DNA from: JAEVZK01 sp038202925 | GTDB lineage: Bacteria; Armatimonadota; Fimbriimonadia; Fimbriimonadales; Fimbriimonadaceae | Direction: 5' to 3' | Assembly: GCA_038202925.1 (NCBI GenBank) | Contig: JBBREM010000024.1 | Coordinates: 1 to 29,489, forward strand | Length of the DNA stretch: 29,489 nt | Shown here: piece after piece, positions 1 through 7,321 of the stretch | How positions within the stretch are numbered: position 1 is the stretch's first letter | Layout of the letters: each line of letters begins with the position of its first letter | Position numbers and translations under genes: made by a program | Notes under the pieces: model-generated | The model's input: the letters and a program-made list of their open reading frames with translations, nothing else | What the model was told of the DNA's origin: nothing | The model's database searches: none

Positions 1-1
1 G

Positions 2-283
2 CTGTTGCAAGTCGTGGAAGCCGACGCCAATGGTTTGAAGCGCGGCGTCAAAAAGCTCGATCTCACCGGCATACGCGAGCGCCTCGATGAGGTCCGGCGG
101 GCCACTCCTCGCGCTACGCTTAAGAGTCCGCTTTCTGGCCAGGAGATCATGCAGGCTCTGAAGCTGCCGGCGGGACCGGAAATTGGGAAATGGAAGCACT
201 TCCTGACCGAGAAGGTGCTCGAGGGCGAATTGCAGCCGGGTGACAAAGAAGGGGCCTTTGAGATGCTCAGGGCGCGGCCCTAG
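2..283 (+). CDS. CCA-adding enzyme / tRNA nucleotidyltransferase, C-terminal fragment
   Basis: The frame is open from the left edge, so only the last ~93 codons of a gene starting outside the window are seen. The tail has the shape typical of the C-terminal RNA-binding part of class II CCA-adding enzymes/poly(A) polymerases: a 'PLSGQEIMQALKLPAGPEIG' segment followed by 'LTEKVLEGELQPGDKEGAFEML', resembling the family's 'LLTGxDLxxLGxxPGPxxGxxLxxxxxxxxxGxxxxxeeAlxxL'. Such enzymes add or repair the 3' CCA of tRNAs, but the catalytic head is not visible, so the call rests on the tail alone. Its TAG stop overlaps the TAG stop of the convergent next gene (shared CTAG at 280-283). Confidence 0.65.
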   Translation: MLQVVEADANGLKRGVKKLDLTGIRERLDEVRRATPRATLKSPLSGQEIMQALKLPAGPEIGKWKHFLTEKVLEGELQPGDKEGAFEMLRARP

Positions 284-1686
284 GGTCGAAATCGCCGGAC
301 GGTTCGCTTGCCCAAGGTCCACAGTTCCCCGTTTTGGACTCGGCCCCCGCGCATTTCCACGGTGACCCCGTTGCCCAGGTAAATGGCTCCCGCTTTCGGC
401 GTGAGCAGCACATCGCCGAATCGGAGTTCGTCCGTCACCGGCGTGCCCGACCGCATCTGTTCCGCCGCGCTTTCGGGCAGCTTTAATCCGAGGACGCTGT
501 AGACGCTGGCCACCATAACGCCGCCATCGTCGCCGGCCTTCGAGGCGTCGGCGAAACGCCAGGCGAAGATTGCGTCAGTCAGCTTTTTGGCGTTGGCATC
601 AGCGGCCGTGTTGGACTCCTCGGCAAGGGGAACCCGAATGAAACCTGGGCTCGCCCTGGATGGATCGACGAAGCTGAGACCACTTTTCGCGCCGACCCAG
701 AGTCCGTTCGAATCGGCGGCGAACGCCGAAGGCTCATTGCCAAGCCAGGGCAGATACGCGGTGCTTTCCTTCGATAAGCGATCTTGGCGCACGAGCGCCG
801 CGCCCGTCCACCACCATGCCGACGTCCCCCCCGCGCCGAACCACAGGCTGTCGCCCGGCACCGCGTTGGGAAGCGATCGCGATATCTCAAAGTTGTCTTT
901 GTAGATCGGCGCGTTCAGGATCGCCTCGGGCTCCCGAAGGACGACACCGTCGTCGGCTAGCCCTATACGGTCGCTGAGCACGAGGAACTTGGCATCGGCG
1001 GCGATCTTCCCTTCTTCATCCGCCTGCAGTTCGCCATCGGGAAAGGCGTCGAGGGCAGTCGATGCGAAGCCGCCAAGCCGAACCCATTGCCACTCACCCA
1101 CCTGAAATGCAGTGAAGAGCGAGACCAGGGGATCCTTCTGGTTAGCCTCGTTACGCCTCACCGAATGGGGTTTTGCAAAGACGGCGAGCTCCGTTCCGTC
1201 GGGCTGTTCTCGTACCCATAGGGCTGCATCCTTCGCCAGTCCCGCAACCGCTGCCGGAATCGCTGCGGCCAGGGGCAATGAAATCCCCTTTTGGTCGAAA
1301 TAGGAGACGCCAAGATCGTAGCAAACGGCGATTTTACCCGCGATCCATGCCAACCGCCGAATCGGCTTCTCAGGTTGAAATTTGACCGCGCTCTCGCGTG
1401 CTCGAGTGGAGATATGAAGGGTCACCGGCGAAGGCGTAGCCGCGCTTGCCTTCTCCCGAATCGCGCCGCCTTTCCCATCGATCCAGCACACGCCGTAGGG
1501 CGAAGCGGAGACGAAGGCGACCGGCTCTTTGCCTCGTCCGGCGAGGCTGCGCAGGATTGAGCCGTCGCTCGAAACCTGATCGACTTCGCCGCGCGAGGTC
1601 CCGACAAAGACCGATCCAGCGTAGGCCGCGAGCGCGGTAACCGGCTTCGAATAAGGCAAGACCAGAGCAGCAAGTGCGGCGAGCAT
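280..1686 (-). CDS. Beta-propeller-like protein with a catalytically dead NlpC/P60-type tail
   Basis: 468 residues. The first ~380 contain short repeats of propeller blades, such as 'SVFVGTSRGEV' and 'GLWVGAKSGLSFVDPSR'. From about residue 386 the chain follows the NlpC/P60 cell-wall peptidase fold: 'SVLGLKLPESAAEQMRSGTPV', 'LRFGDVLLT' and 'AIYLGNG'. The catalytic Cys of the usual D-C-S-G is replaced (D-D-G-G), the His before the GIYLGNG-like strand is Ala, and the third His position is Glu. Hydrolysis is therefore not expected; peptide or glycan binding is an inference. The N-terminus is hydrophobic (MLAALAALVLPY) and could be a short signal or anchor. The ATG at 1686 is supported by TAACAT seven bases upstream. 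Function unknown. Confidence 0.6.
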   Translation of the reverse strand: MLAALAALVLPYSKPVTALAAYAGSVFVGTSRGEVDQVSSDGSILRSLAGRGKEPVAFVSASPYGVCWIDGKGGAIREKASAATPSPVTLHISTRARESAVKFQPEKPIRRLAWIAGKIAVCYDLGVSYFDQKGISLPLAAAIPAAVAGLAKDAALWVREQPDGTELAVFAKPHSVRRNEANQKDPLVSLFTAFQVGEWQWVRLGGFASTALDAFPDGELQADEEGKIAADAKFLVLSDRIGLADDGVVLREPEAILNAPIYKDNFEISRSLPNAVPGDSLWFGAGGTSAWWWTGAALVRQDRLSKESTAYLPWLGNEPSAFAADSNGLWVGAKSGLSFVDPSRASPGFIRVPLAEESNTAADANAKKLTDAIFAWRFADASKAGDDGGVMVASVYSVLGLKLPESAAEQMRSGTPVTDELRFGDVLLTPKAGAIYLGNGVTVEMRGGRVQNGELWTLGKRTVRRFRP

Positions 1687-1693
1687 GGCTTAC

Positions 1694-1699
1694 ATGTTA
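1694..1699 (-). promoter_or_regulatory. -10 element, probably leaderless
   Basis: TAACAT lies exactly 7 nt before the ATG at 1686, the spacing repeated at many starts in this window, which would place transcription start at or next to the A of ATG. No clear -35 box. Confidence 0.45.
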
Positions 1700-1762
1700 T
1701 GTACGCCAAATGCGGCGCATCGAACCCTCGCACCCCTCGGAATGGCGTGCAGCCGGGTCTGA

Positions 1763-1768
1763 TACAAT
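1763..1768 (+). promoter_or_regulatory. -10 element of the CorC/HlyC-like gene
   Basis: TACAAT ends 9 nt before the ATG at 1778. There is no Shine-Dalgarno, so the mRNA is probably leaderless or has only a few untranslated bases. Confidence 0.5.
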
Positions 1769-1777
1769 GGCTCCTAC

Positions 1778-3091
1778 ATGGGAGACACCTGGCTGATGGT
1801 AGTCATCAGCCTTCTGCTGCTGCTGGGAAGCTTTCTTTTCGTCGCCGTCGAGTATGCGATGGTGAGTTCCCGCAAGAGCCGCCTGGAGGCGCTCGCGCGA
1901 AGAGGCAGCAAACCCGCCAAGCGTCTCGCCAAGGAGCTTGACGACATCGGCTCCTACGTCGCCGGCAGCCAGGTGGGCATCACCATGGTCAGCATCGGCG
2001 TCGGCTCCTTCACTGAGCCGTTCGTCACCGAACAGATCGTCAAAGCCTTCGGCGAACATTCGAGCGCGGGCGTAAAGCAGCTCCTGCACGTCGCCTCGTT
2101 TCTGCTCATCACCTACGTGCTGGTGGTCCTGGGCGAACTGGTTCCGAAGTATCTCTCGCTACAAATTCCCGAGAAAATCGCCCTCATCTTGTTCCGGCCC
2201 CTCAAGTTCATCATTACGGTGCTGCGGCCGATCATCTGGCTTGCACAAGCCTCGGCGAAGCTGGTTCTCAAACCATTTGGCATCGATTCCACCCACATGG
2301 GAAAGGATTCGATCGCCAAGGAGGAGCTTGTGATGCTGGTTCAATCCGGCGGAGCCGAGGGCACCCTCGACAAAATGCACGCTGAACTGGTGGCGCGAGC
2401 CCTGCGCCTCGACGTCCTCGATGCTCGCGACATCATGATCCACCGCCTCGACATCAAATGGCTCGATGCCGCGCTGAGCCGCGACGCGCTCCACAAGAAG
2501 TTGAAGGAGATCCCGTTCACTCGCCTGCCGGTGTGCCGTGGCGACATCGACGAGATGGTCGGCGTGGCTTACCTGCACGACATCGTCAAGCATTGGGACG
2601 ACGAGGTGTTCAGTCTCGAGACCGTGGCCCGGCCCCTCGTGGCGATTCCCGAAAATTTGACGATGGAAAAGATCGTCGCTTCGATGCGCGACAACAAAAC
2701 CCAGATGCTCATCGTGATGGACGAATACGGCGGCACGAGCGGCTTGGTGACGTTGGAGGACGTCGTCGAAGAGGTCTTCGGCGAACTGGAGGACCGGCTG
2801 GAGGGTGACCGTCCGCCCGTCGAGAAGATGCCTGGCCACCGCATCTCGGCCCGCGCGGAGACCCGGTTCGACGAGCTCGTCAATCAGCTTGGCCTTCAGA
2901 TCGATACCGACAACACGGACACTCTTGCGACGATCATCGTCAATACACTCGGACGGGTGCCCCGGCCTGGCGACGCGATCGAAACCAATCTCGGAATCAT
3001 GCGCGTAGAGAACATGGCGCGCCGCCGCATCACCCGCGTCTCCATTCAGCTCAACTCGAAGCTATTCAAACGCGAGGACGAGGACTCTTAA
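1778..3091 (+). CDS. CNNM/CorC-HlyC family membrane protein (DUF21-CBS-CorC_HlyC)
   Basis: 437 residues in the order typical of the 'hemolysin family'/magnesium-cobalt efflux proteins. First comes an N-terminal DUF21 membrane domain (about 1-200; starts MGDTWLMVVISLLLLLGSFLFVAVEYAMV, with further helices near 100-165). A pair of CBS domains follows (about 215-335, including 'MIHRLDIKWLD' and 'MLIVMDEYGGTSGLVTLEDVVEEVFGEL'), then a C-terminal CorC_HlyC domain (about 350-430). Members are inner-membrane proteins implicated in Mg/Co homeostasis; direct haemolysis is not implied. A small barrel-like gene starts 8 nt after its stop and is probably co-transcribed. Confidence 0.9.
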   Translation: MGDTWLMVVISLLLLLGSFLFVAVEYAMVSSRKSRLEALARRGSKPAKRLAKELDDIGSYVAGSQVGITMVSIGVGSFTEPFVTEQIVKAFGEHSSAGVKQLLHVASFLLITYVLVVLGELVPKYLSLQIPEKIALILFRPLKFIITVLRPIIWLAQASAKLVLKPFGIDSTHMGKDSIAKEELVMLVQSGGAEGTLDKMHAELVARALRLDVLDARDIMIHRLDIKWLDAALSRDALHKKLKEIPFTRLPVCRGDIDEMVGVAYLHDIVKHWDDEVFSLETVARPLVAIPENLTMEKIVASMRDNKTQMLIVMDEYGGTSGLVTLEDVVEEVFGELEDRLEGDRPPVEKMPGHRISARAETRFDELVNQLGLQIDTDNTDTLATIIVNTLGRVPRPGDAIETNLGIMRVENMARRRITRVSIQLNSKLFKREDEDS

Positions 3092-3099
3092 TCCACCAG

Positions 3100-3717
3100 A
3101 TGAAAGCTAATTTGCGATTTTCGCTAATGTTTGCGCTAGCCCTGACTACCGGCACCGCCTCCGCCGACCGCCTTATCACGATCCCGTTGGGCAGGAAGGT
3201 GACCTACCGCACGATGCGGCTGGACAGCTTTGCCGAGATTGCGCACGGGCGCACGATCGACTACTACTTGGGCCTTGGCGTGACGCCGGATATCGAATTT
3301 GCGATCAAGGGTGAGAAGCTGCCGGGTGGATCGCTGCGCAGCACCTTCGACATCTCGTACAACTACATTGCCCCCATCGTTAATCAGGCACCAGGAATCA
3401 GCGTTGGCGTCCAGGATGTTTTGAACCAGACTCGGGACCACGTGCGGGTCTACGCTGCCATTACGTGGCGAATCGGCCTCGACACGGGAAATGTGCCGCT
3501 AGAGACGACTCTAGGCGTCGCCCAGGGGCGGAGACTGACTCCCTTCGTCGGTGTGCAGCTTCCCTTCTCAGACACCTTTCGCTTGCTTGCCGAGCATAAC
3601 GGGTACCGCGTAGCAGCGGGAATCGAGGTGCGCGCCTTCCGCAACAAGTTCGGTGCGCGCCTGCTGTTTCGCGATGAGGACACGATGCTTGGGGCGAATC
3701 TAACTCTGCGGTTCTGA
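3100..3717 (+). CDS. Secreted beta-barrel-like outer membrane protein, unknown function
   Basis: 205 residues with a clear Sec signal peptide (MKANLRFSLMFALALTTGTASA, cleavage near residue 22). The mature part alternates hydrophobic and polar residues in short strands ('YYLGLGVTPDIEFAIKG', 'VRVYAAITWRIGL', 'YRVAAGIEVRAF', 'FGARLLFRDEDTMLGANLTLRF') and ends in Phe. These are hallmarks of an outer-membrane beta-barrel recognised by the Bam machinery. I do not recognise a specific family; YjbH-like or generic OMP-beta-barrel proteins are possible. It follows the CorC/HlyC-like gene by 8 nt with no obvious own promoter or Shine-Dalgarno. Confidence 0.55.
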   Translation: MKANLRFSLMFALALTTGTASADRLITIPLGRKVTYRTMRLDSFAEIAHGRTIDYYLGLGVTPDIEFAIKGEKLPGGSLRSTFDISYNYIAPIVNQAPGISVGVQDVLNQTRDHVRVYAAITWRIGLDTGNVPLETTLGVAQGRRLTPFVGVQLPFSDTFRLLAEHNGYRVAAGIEVRAFRNKFGARLLFRDEDTMLGANLTLRF

Positions 3718-3720
3718 CTT

Positions 3721-3867
3721 TACGTGCGAAGCACGTGCAGCGGCGGCGGATAGCCGCGCTCCGGCGAAACCGTAAACGCCGATCGGTTTCGATCCCTCGG
3801 CTTCGCTCGGGATAACCAGTTGTGAGTGCTGCGCGGAGGTGTCATTCCGAGCGCAGCCGAGGAATCC
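3721..3867 (+). repeat. Convergent-gene spacer with paired 'CCTCGGCTTCGCTCGGGAT' repeats
   Basis: The spacer between two convergent genes holds a perfect hairpin ACGTGC-GAA-GCACGT at 3722-3736. It also has two inverted copies of the window's commonest intergenic repeat: GATCCCTCGGCTTCGCTCGG at 3791 onward and GTCATTCCGAGCGCAGCCGA at 3841 onward. No gene is visible. The copies could fold on each other and act as a bidirectional terminator, but there is no T-tract. Confidence 0.7.
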
Positions 3868-3881
3868 AGATTTCCGCTTGC

Positions 3882-4559
3882 CTAGTCTTTGTTGCCTGCG
3901 TGATTTGCCGGTTGCAATTCGAGCCCATGGTCCGCGCAAAGCGCGATGATGCGCCGCTCCAGCTCGCGTGCGAATAGGTCGCGGTTCTCCCGCTCCGAAT
4001 CCGACGTCGCCGTCTGAGCGTAGGTGAAAGGCTCGCCATAGACGAGTTCGATCCGGTGCCGTCGCAGCTTCTTCTGCCCCTTCGGCAGGACGAGATGGGT
4101 GCCGATCACCCCCACCGGCACCACCGGCGCGTTCGTGCGCTTCGCAAGCATCGCCACGCCCCGGTTGATCGGGTTCATTCGCTCCCCATCGCCCCGCGTG
4201 CCCTCCGGGAATACGAGCACCGCATAGCCTTCCTCCAAGAATTGGATCGTCTTGCGGATCGACTCGGTGTCGCCTTCCCCGCGCCGCACCGGATAGGCAC
4301 CGACACTCGCAATGAGCTTGCCGAAGAGCCCCTTGAATAGCTCCTCTTTCGCCATGAATTTGAATTGCCGCCGATTCGTGCCGCAGGCGACCGCCGGAGG
4401 ATCGAGGTGGCTGATGTGGTTCGGCGCGACGATCACCGGACCGCTCTTGGGCAGGTTCTCCTCGCCAAAGGAGCGGATACCGCCGGTAATCAGTTGAAAG
4501 AAGAGATTGCGGACGGTGCGGAGCACAGCCGAGTACCAGAACGAGTTCTTCGCGGCCAT
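3882..4559 (-). CDS. PlsC-like lysophospholipid acyltransferase
   Basis: 225 residues from the chosen ATG at 4559. The acyltransferase signature is complete: HX4D as 'NHISHLD' (His48, Asp53) and the substrate-binding block 'FPEGTRGDG' near 117-125. These support 1-acyl-sn-glycerol-3-phosphate acyltransferase-type activity, making phosphatidate from lysophosphatidate and acyl-CoA/ACP at the inner membrane. A longer reading frame begins at 4610, but TATACT sits exactly 7 nt upstream of 4559 and the family alignment begins close to this Met, so the shorter form is preferred. The gene is divergent from the M15 peptidase gene, 60 bp between starts. Confidence 0.85.
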   Translation of the reverse strand: MAAKNSFWYSAVLRTVRNLFFQLITGGIRSFGEENLPKSGPVIVAPNHISHLDPPAVACGTNRRQFKFMAKEELFKGLFGKLIASVGAYPVRRGEGDTESIRKTIQFLEEGYAVLVFPEGTRGDGERMNPINRGVAMLAKRTNAPVVPVGVIGTHLVLPKGQKKLRRHRIELVYGEPFTYAQTATSDSERENRDLFARELERRIIALCADHGLELQPANHAGNKD

Positions 4560-4566
4560 GAGTGGA

Positions 4567-4572
4567 AGTATA
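4567..4572 (-). promoter_or_regulatory. -10 element of the PlsC-like gene
   Basis: TATACT with a 7-nt gap to the ATG at 4559. This site decides against the longer upstream start at 4610. Confidence 0.5.
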
Positions 4573-4619
4573 GCGACCTGCCGGCAGTTGACGAATTTCC
4601 CCGTCGACATCTAGTGGGT

Positions 4620-5168
4620 GTGAAAACCCCGAATGGAAGACATGAAATCGAAGCCGCCTTCGGCAGGCCCGCCGGCATAGATGGGCGGCTGGCAACTGGC
4701 TGGCTGGCCGCCAACATCGTCCTTGTCGCCCCGCCTACGTGGCGGCTTTATTACCAAGGAGACGCCTTCGCGCCCAGTTCCGGTATCCGAATCCATCGGC
4801 ACCTGAAGGAAAGTTTTCTCGCCGTCATGGCAGACATATGGGATCATGCCCGTGCTGACGTCAAGCGTCACCGAGGCTACGACAACACAACTGCCGAGTA
4901 CGATGACCTAACCCGCGAGTGGCTGCACGAGCAGCGCCTCGATATCCACGGTGGAGGGTTCAACTTCCGCCCGATCACGGGTGGACGCAGGCTGTCGCTG
5001 CACGCCTACGGCATCGCCATCGACTGGGATCCCGTCCACAACCCACGTGGCGGCAAGGACGAGCTTCCGGAGTGGTGGTACGAGATCTGGCATCGCCATG
5101 GGTGGACGGATGGGCGTCATTTCAAGACGCCCGACCCGATGCATGTGCAGTTCGCGACAGGCGCGTAG
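4620..5168 (+). CDS. M15-type D-Ala-D-Ala carboxypeptidase / endolysin-like peptidase
   Basis: 182 residues from a GTG at 4620 (another in-frame GTG at 4614). The zinc-peptidase signature of the VanY/phage-endolysin M15 family is present: 'SLHAYGIAIDWD' (the SxHxxGxAxD box) and 'DPMHVQF' near the C-terminus. The start 'KTPNGRHEIEAAFGRPAG' also resembles phage-like M15 proteins, which often open with a 'P.GR.EIE..FG' segment. The expected role is cleavage of cell-wall stem peptides. There is no signal peptide, as in phage endolysins, and no phage genes nearby. The frame is open ~85 codons further upstream, but that part overlaps the divergent acyltransferase gene and shows no family similarity. 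Confidence 0.8.
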   Translation: MKTPNGRHEIEAAFGRPAGIDGRLATGWLAANIVLVAPPTWRLYYQGDAFAPSSGIRIHRHLKESFLAVMADIWDHARADVKRHRGYDNTTAEYDDLTREWLHEQRLDIHGGGFNFRPITGGRRLSLHAYGIAIDWDPVHNPRGGKDELPEWWYEIWHRHGWTDGRHFKTPDPMHVQFATGA

Positions 5169-5214
5169 TCATCGTCCTCCGGAGCTCAGCCTAATGGTCG
5201 CCGTCTGGTGCGGC

Positions 5215-5240
5215 GATCCTTCGACTTCGCTCAGGATGAC
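5215..5240 (+). repeat. Intergenic repeat GATCCTTCGACTTCGCTCAG...
   Basis: A single copy of the same palindromic family seen at 3791, 3841, 12481 and 17455. It lies between the stops of two convergent genes. Confidence 0.75.
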
Positions 5241-5249
5241 GTGGCCACT

Positions 5250-6635
5250 CTAGCGCTTTGACCGAAGCAGATTCCTCAGATAAAGGTCCGATACAGGCCG
5301 GGTCTCGTAGTTGGGGCCGAGCAGCCGTCGCAGCTTGCGGATCGCTTCCTCGCGGGTGTCGCCGGTATTCTGCTCGTGTCGCTGCCAGAACTCGTTCCAC
5401 CACCCGCGTGGCTGGATTTTCGCTCCGTAATACTCCGTCACGCGGCCGGTGTCGCCCTCGGTAACGAGCGAGCCGACCGAGTCGCTCTGCGCATAGACGC
5501 TGCCGATTTCTTCGTTGATTTGCTTCATATCTGCGGCGCTGACGATGCCGTTTGAGGTCGCTTTGTAGAACTGCACGGTCACACGGACAGGGAAGTTCGG
5601 ATCACGCTCGATGGCGAGGTTGTCGATCTCGGTGAACGGTCCTTCCATCTCGCCGTGCCCGATGACGGCATTTTCGACATCCGATCTATCCATCTTGGCC
5701 CCGGATGGAGCTGCCTTGGCCGCGCTTTCGTAGACCGCTCCGCCGCCGCCGAATCCGCCGCTGCGCATGGGGTGCTTCTGCTTGAGCGGCACCTGGATCA
5801 GCAGCACCATGTTCATGCCCGAGATCGCCTCGTTGTTTCCGACTCCGGAGCCGCCGCCGCCGAAATCGCTGTAGCGCTGCCCGGTCAGGGACGCCCGCAT
5901 CCCGCGCTGGTTATGGAACAGGCGCTGCCCCCACGCCGAGCCCTCGGCGAAGGCGTCGCGCTTGTTGTCGATAATCGTCGTGCTCGTACCCTCTCGGGTG
6001 GCGAGAATCGTCAGCACCGCCGGATCGCCCGACACAGACTGGTAGTTGAAGAGCACCGGGTTGAAGGTGGCGATACCCTGCTTTGGCACGGGCAGGAAGC
6101 ATGCCTGCGCGCTGACCAGCACTTTGCTGTCTCGCGGGGCGAGCAATGTCTTGTTGCGGCCCAGCCATGAATTTGGTTTTGTGAGATACAGGGTTGGATC
6201 TTGCAGGAAGTCGTAAAGCGAGACCCGCATCAGCCGTCTGCCCCTCTCATTGCCGACCAGGATCGTGAAATCCTCGGGATCGATGTCGGCGGTCTTGTCG
6301 CTGAAATTGGGATGGCGGATGACGGGCATGCAGGTGACTTTGTCGCCCCCGCGCGAGGGCTCGACCACCTGGATCGTCATGTCGCTGATATTCGGCCCCA
6401 CTGAGCTGCCCTTGTACCGGCCCGTATCCTCCCAGGTCAGGTTCAAAATGTTGAGGCCGTAGCGGCCGGCGAGCTGCTGAGCGCCGGAGTCGCTGACCAT
6501 CGTGGCGGTTTTTCGGATGGCTTCTGCGTAAGTCGCGCCGCGAGTGGTCCTGCTGAGCTTCAGGGAAGGGCCTTCTTGGGCGACGCAAATAAGGGATAGG
6601 CCGGTGGCGGCAAGAGAGAGTGCGAGAGTCTTCAT
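5250..6635 (-). CDS. Secreted protein of unknown function
   Basis: 461 residues with a Sec signal peptide (MKTLALSLAATGLSLICVAQ, cleavage near residue 19-20). I do not recognise a domain. The middle contains two glycine-rich runs (about residues 253-258 and 293-298) around the hydrophobic strand 'MNMVLLIQVPLKQKHPM', and the C-terminal ~130 residues are charged and probably alpha/beta ('VRVTVQFYKATSNGIVSAADMKQINEEIG', then a Trp-rich 'WWNEFWQRHEQN'). A Shine-Dalgarno-like AAGGA lies 7 nt before the ATG, unlike the leaderless-looking neighbours. It is divergent from rpmG and probably exported to the periplasm or surface. Confidence 0.55.
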   Translation of the reverse strand: MKTLALSLAATGLSLICVAQEGPSLKLSRTTRGATYAEAIRKTATMVSDSGAQQLAGRYGLNILNLTWEDTGRYKGSSVGPNISDMTIQVVEPSRGGDKVTCMPVIRHPNFSDKTADIDPEDFTILVGNERGRRLMRVSLYDFLQDPTLYLTKPNSWLGRNKTLLAPRDSKVLVSAQACFLPVPKQGIATFNPVLFNYQSVSGDPAVLTILATREGTSTTIIDNKRDAFAEGSAWGQRLFHNQRGMRASLTGQRYSDFGGGGSGVGNNEAISGMNMVLLIQVPLKQKHPMRSGGFGGGGAVYESAAKAAPSGAKMDRSDVENAVIGHGEMEGPFTEIDNLAIERDPNFPVRVTVQFYKATSNGIVSAADMKQINEEIGSVYAQSDSVGSLVTEGDTGRVTEYYGAKIQPRGWWNEFWQRHEQNTGDTREEAIRKLRRLLGPNYETRPVSDLYLRNLLRSKR

Positions 6636-6771
6636 AACTACTTCCTTAGTGCAGGATCGTTACTGAAACGTTTACTCGCGGCAGCGGTTACGTCGGGAAT
6701 GCTCGGATGGCGGGTTGCAAAGTAGAGCCGTCCGGGGTCATAATCGTAAGGCTGTCCCCCGGGGGCTAGCA

Positions 6772-6777
6772 TAGGAT
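6772..6777 (+). promoter_or_regulatory. -10 element of rpmG-rpmF
   Basis: TAGGAT with a 7-nt gap to the ATG of rpmG, matching the leaderless pattern of other starts here. Confidence 0.45.
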
Positions 6778-6784
6778 TTGAGCC

Positions 6785-6952
6785 ATGGCTAAGAAATCGG
6801 AAGCCCGTGAGATCATTCGGATTGTCTGCACCGAAGACGGGAAGAACTATTACACGACCACCAAGAACAAGCGCAACACCACCGAGCGCTTGGAATTGAT
6901 GAAGTACAACCGGCGGCTGCGCAAGCACACGCTGCACCGGGAGAAAAAGTAA
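6785..6952 (+). CDS. rpmG: 50S ribosomal protein L33 (cysteine-poor form)
   Basis: 55 residues, found by reading the sequence directly. It has the L33 core: 'IIRIVCTEDGKNYYTTTKNKR' then 'TTERLELMKYNRRLRKHTLHREKK'. Zinc-binding L33 has two CxxC pairs; here only one Cys (residue 15) remains and the second pair is 'YNRRLR', so this is a zinc-independent C-minus form like that of E. coli. Its TAA stop is followed directly by the ATG of rpmF with no spacer, so the two are co-translated. Confidence 0.92.
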   Translation: MAKKSEAREIIRIVCTEDGKNYYTTTKNKRNTTERLELMKYNRRLRKHTLHREKK

Positions 6953-7138
6953 ATGCCCAATCCAAAACGCCGTCACAGCCACCAGCGCACCGCCTTGCGC
7001 CGCACCCACTACATCGCCATCCTTCCCGAGATCGAGCCGAACAAGCAAGTCGGAGGCGAGGCCTTCAAGCTGCGGCACGTCGCAACACCCGACGGGTATT
7101 TCAAGGGCCGACGACTTCCGGGTTTCAAGGACAAGTAG
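6953..7138 (+). CDS. rpmF: 50S ribosomal protein L32 (cysteine-free form)
   Basis: 61 residues. The start 'PNPKRRHSHQRTALRRTH' and the end 'LRHVATPDGYFKGR' align with L32 ('VPKRR.SKSRRRMRRSH ... HHVC..CGYYKGR'). All four zinc-ribbon cysteines are absent, replaced by 'PNKQVGGE' and 'VATPDG', as in other C-minus L32 proteins. Pairing rpmF with rpmG instead of the common yceD/plsX context is unusual. A strong terminator follows 26 nt after the stop. Confidence 0.85.
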   Translation: MPNPKRRHSHQRTALRRTHYIAILPEIEPNKQVGGEAFKLRHVATPDGYFKGRRLPGFKDK

Positions 7139-7164
7139 GTCGCTTCCGTCTTCGAGTTTTGAGC

Positions 7165-7190
7165 CTCTGCCGTATAGCAGAGCTTTTTTT
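7165..7190 (+). terminator. Rho-independent terminator after rpmG-rpmF
   Basis: Stem CTCTGC / GCAGAG with loop CGTATA, followed by C and seven T's. Confidence 0.88.
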
Positions 7191-7203
7191 GTGAAATTCG
7201 TTA

Positions 7204-7278
7204 AACCACTGATGGCCACAGAATAAGCGCAGAAACGGCCCGATCCTATTCTGCGAATCATCTGTGATCTCTGTGGTT
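7204..7278 (+). repeat. ~75-bp inverted-repeat element, 'AACCACTGATGGCCACAGA' family, copy 1
   Basis: The ends are inverted: AACCAC...GCCACAGA at the left and TCTGTGATCTCTGTGGTT at the right, with internal GCAGAA/TTCTGC arms. A second copy of nearly the same length is at 9688-9761. This looks like a small non-coding palindromic (MITE/REP-like) element; no ORF. Confidence 0.75.
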
Positions 7279-7297
7279 CATTCTAATTCTCGCGTGA

Positions 7298-7321
7298 CGC
7301 CGGCTGAAGACCGGCGGCTAC
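7298..7321 (+). repeat. Short palindrome CGCCGGCTGAAGACCGGCGG
   Basis: GCCGG-CTGAAGA-CCGGC hairpin. It overlaps the 3' end of the beta-helix gene, and its GGCTAC edge supplies that gene's TAG stop (7318-7320). Similar palindromes recur between genes in many bacteria. Confidence 0.6.

Noticed and set aside
4365..4619. N-terminal extension of the M15 peptidase
   Set aside because: The extension is antisense to the PlsC-like gene and its residues look like a shadow frame; family similarity begins at ~4620.
6785..7138. Zinc-starvation paralogues of L33 and L32 under Zur control
   Set aside because: C-minus forms are the ordinary type in many bacteria, and no Zur-like palindrome is visible upstream; nothing shows a second, zinc-binding set.
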